5,055 nt of DNA from Candidatus Zixiibacteriota bacterium (GTDB taxonomy: Bacteria > Zixibacteria > MSB-5A5 > SM1-73). Below the pieces are notes generated by a model. That model ran no database searches, was not told where the DNA came from, and was given only the letters and a program-made list of their open reading frames with translations. Position numbers and translations under genes: made by a program. This document shows, piece by piece, positions 4,932-5,055 of this stretch. The stretch's first letter is position 1, and every line of letters begins with the position of its first letter. The stretch lies in the NCBI GenBank assembly GCA_022866585.1, contig JALHUP010000384.1, positions 1-5,055 on the forward strand, read 5' to 3'.

Positions 4932-5055
4932 AATCCCAAAGGTGAACACTCCAAATTCTACTAAGCCAGCAACTTCTTTAGAAGCCTGTGTAAGAAGACA
5001 AATGGCAAAGAATAATACCCCTCCCGTTTCGGGATAGACCACACAAGTGTCCCCA
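4932..5055. other. Window end, no recognised gene
   Basis: A minus-strand frame is open from the window edge to a TAA inside the palindromic repeat (about 46 codons), but the product looks like no family I know. Small inverted repeats occur at 5022-5034 (TCCCG-TTT-CGGGA) and 5041-5050 (ACAC-AA-GTGT). More sequence to the right would be needed to tell a gene end from intergenic DNA. Confidence 0.4.

Noticed and set aside
5041..5055. ACACAAGTGTCCCCA at the window edge as the end of another mobile element
   Set aside because: It has a short palindromic character, but no partner end or duplication can be seen in the window.
2129..5055. CRISPR array, tRNA or rRNA
   Set aside because: No regularly spaced direct repeats, tRNA T-loop/acceptor patterns or rRNA-like stretches were seen. 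The repeated CTGACAT boxes belong to the insertion sequence ends.

Overview
The window looks like chromosomal DNA from a Gram-negative (two-membrane) bacterium of moderate to low GC content with strong Shine-Dalgarno usage. The two-membrane inference rests on an outer-membrane type polysaccharide export protein next to a Wzz/GumC-like chain-length protein. I cannot fix the phylum. The mix of a multi-SLBB export protein, an ISNCY/IS1202-type transposase and a 'CATTGCGA...GCAATCTC' palindromic repeat would fit several environmental lineages.

Positions 1-2128 hold the start of an exopolysaccharide/capsule operon on the minus strand. The first gene is a Wza/BexD-like export protein (about 538 aa, TTG start). 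After an 83-bp gap comes a Wzz/GumC-like co-polymerase that runs off the window at position 1. Together they would couple polysaccharide chain-length control at the inner membrane to export through the outer membrane. Upstream lies about 0.8 kb without a convincing gene (2129-2931). It ends in a near-consensus sigma70 promoter on the same strand (TTGACA, 17 bp, TATACT), so the operon may have a very long structured leader.

Positions 2949-4296 are a complete insertion sequence of 1348 bp whose ends can be set to the base. It is flanked by an exact 17-bp direct repeat (2932-2948 and 4297-4313). It has 24-bp imperfect terminal inverted repeats, each backed by a second, inner copy of the same motif. 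It encodes one DDE transposase with N-terminal helix-turn-helix, probably of the ISNCY/IS1202 group. A promoter sits at the inner motif of the right end, and an 8-bp inverted repeat covers the transposase ribosome binding site. The layout suggests that transcripts entering from outside are translationally blocked while the element's own transcript is not. The element landed exactly at the outer edge of the -35 box of the putative exopolysaccharide promoter and left that promoter intact.

Positions 4314-5055 are a degraded intergenic region. They hold the N-terminal stub of a second, unrelated transposase (from 4524) and a 139-bp palindromic, MITE-like repeat (4793-4931) with perfect 12-bp terminal inverted repeats. 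No intact gene is seen there.

The most interesting parts are the regulatory architecture of the insertion sequence and its position against the promoter of the exopolysaccharide operon.
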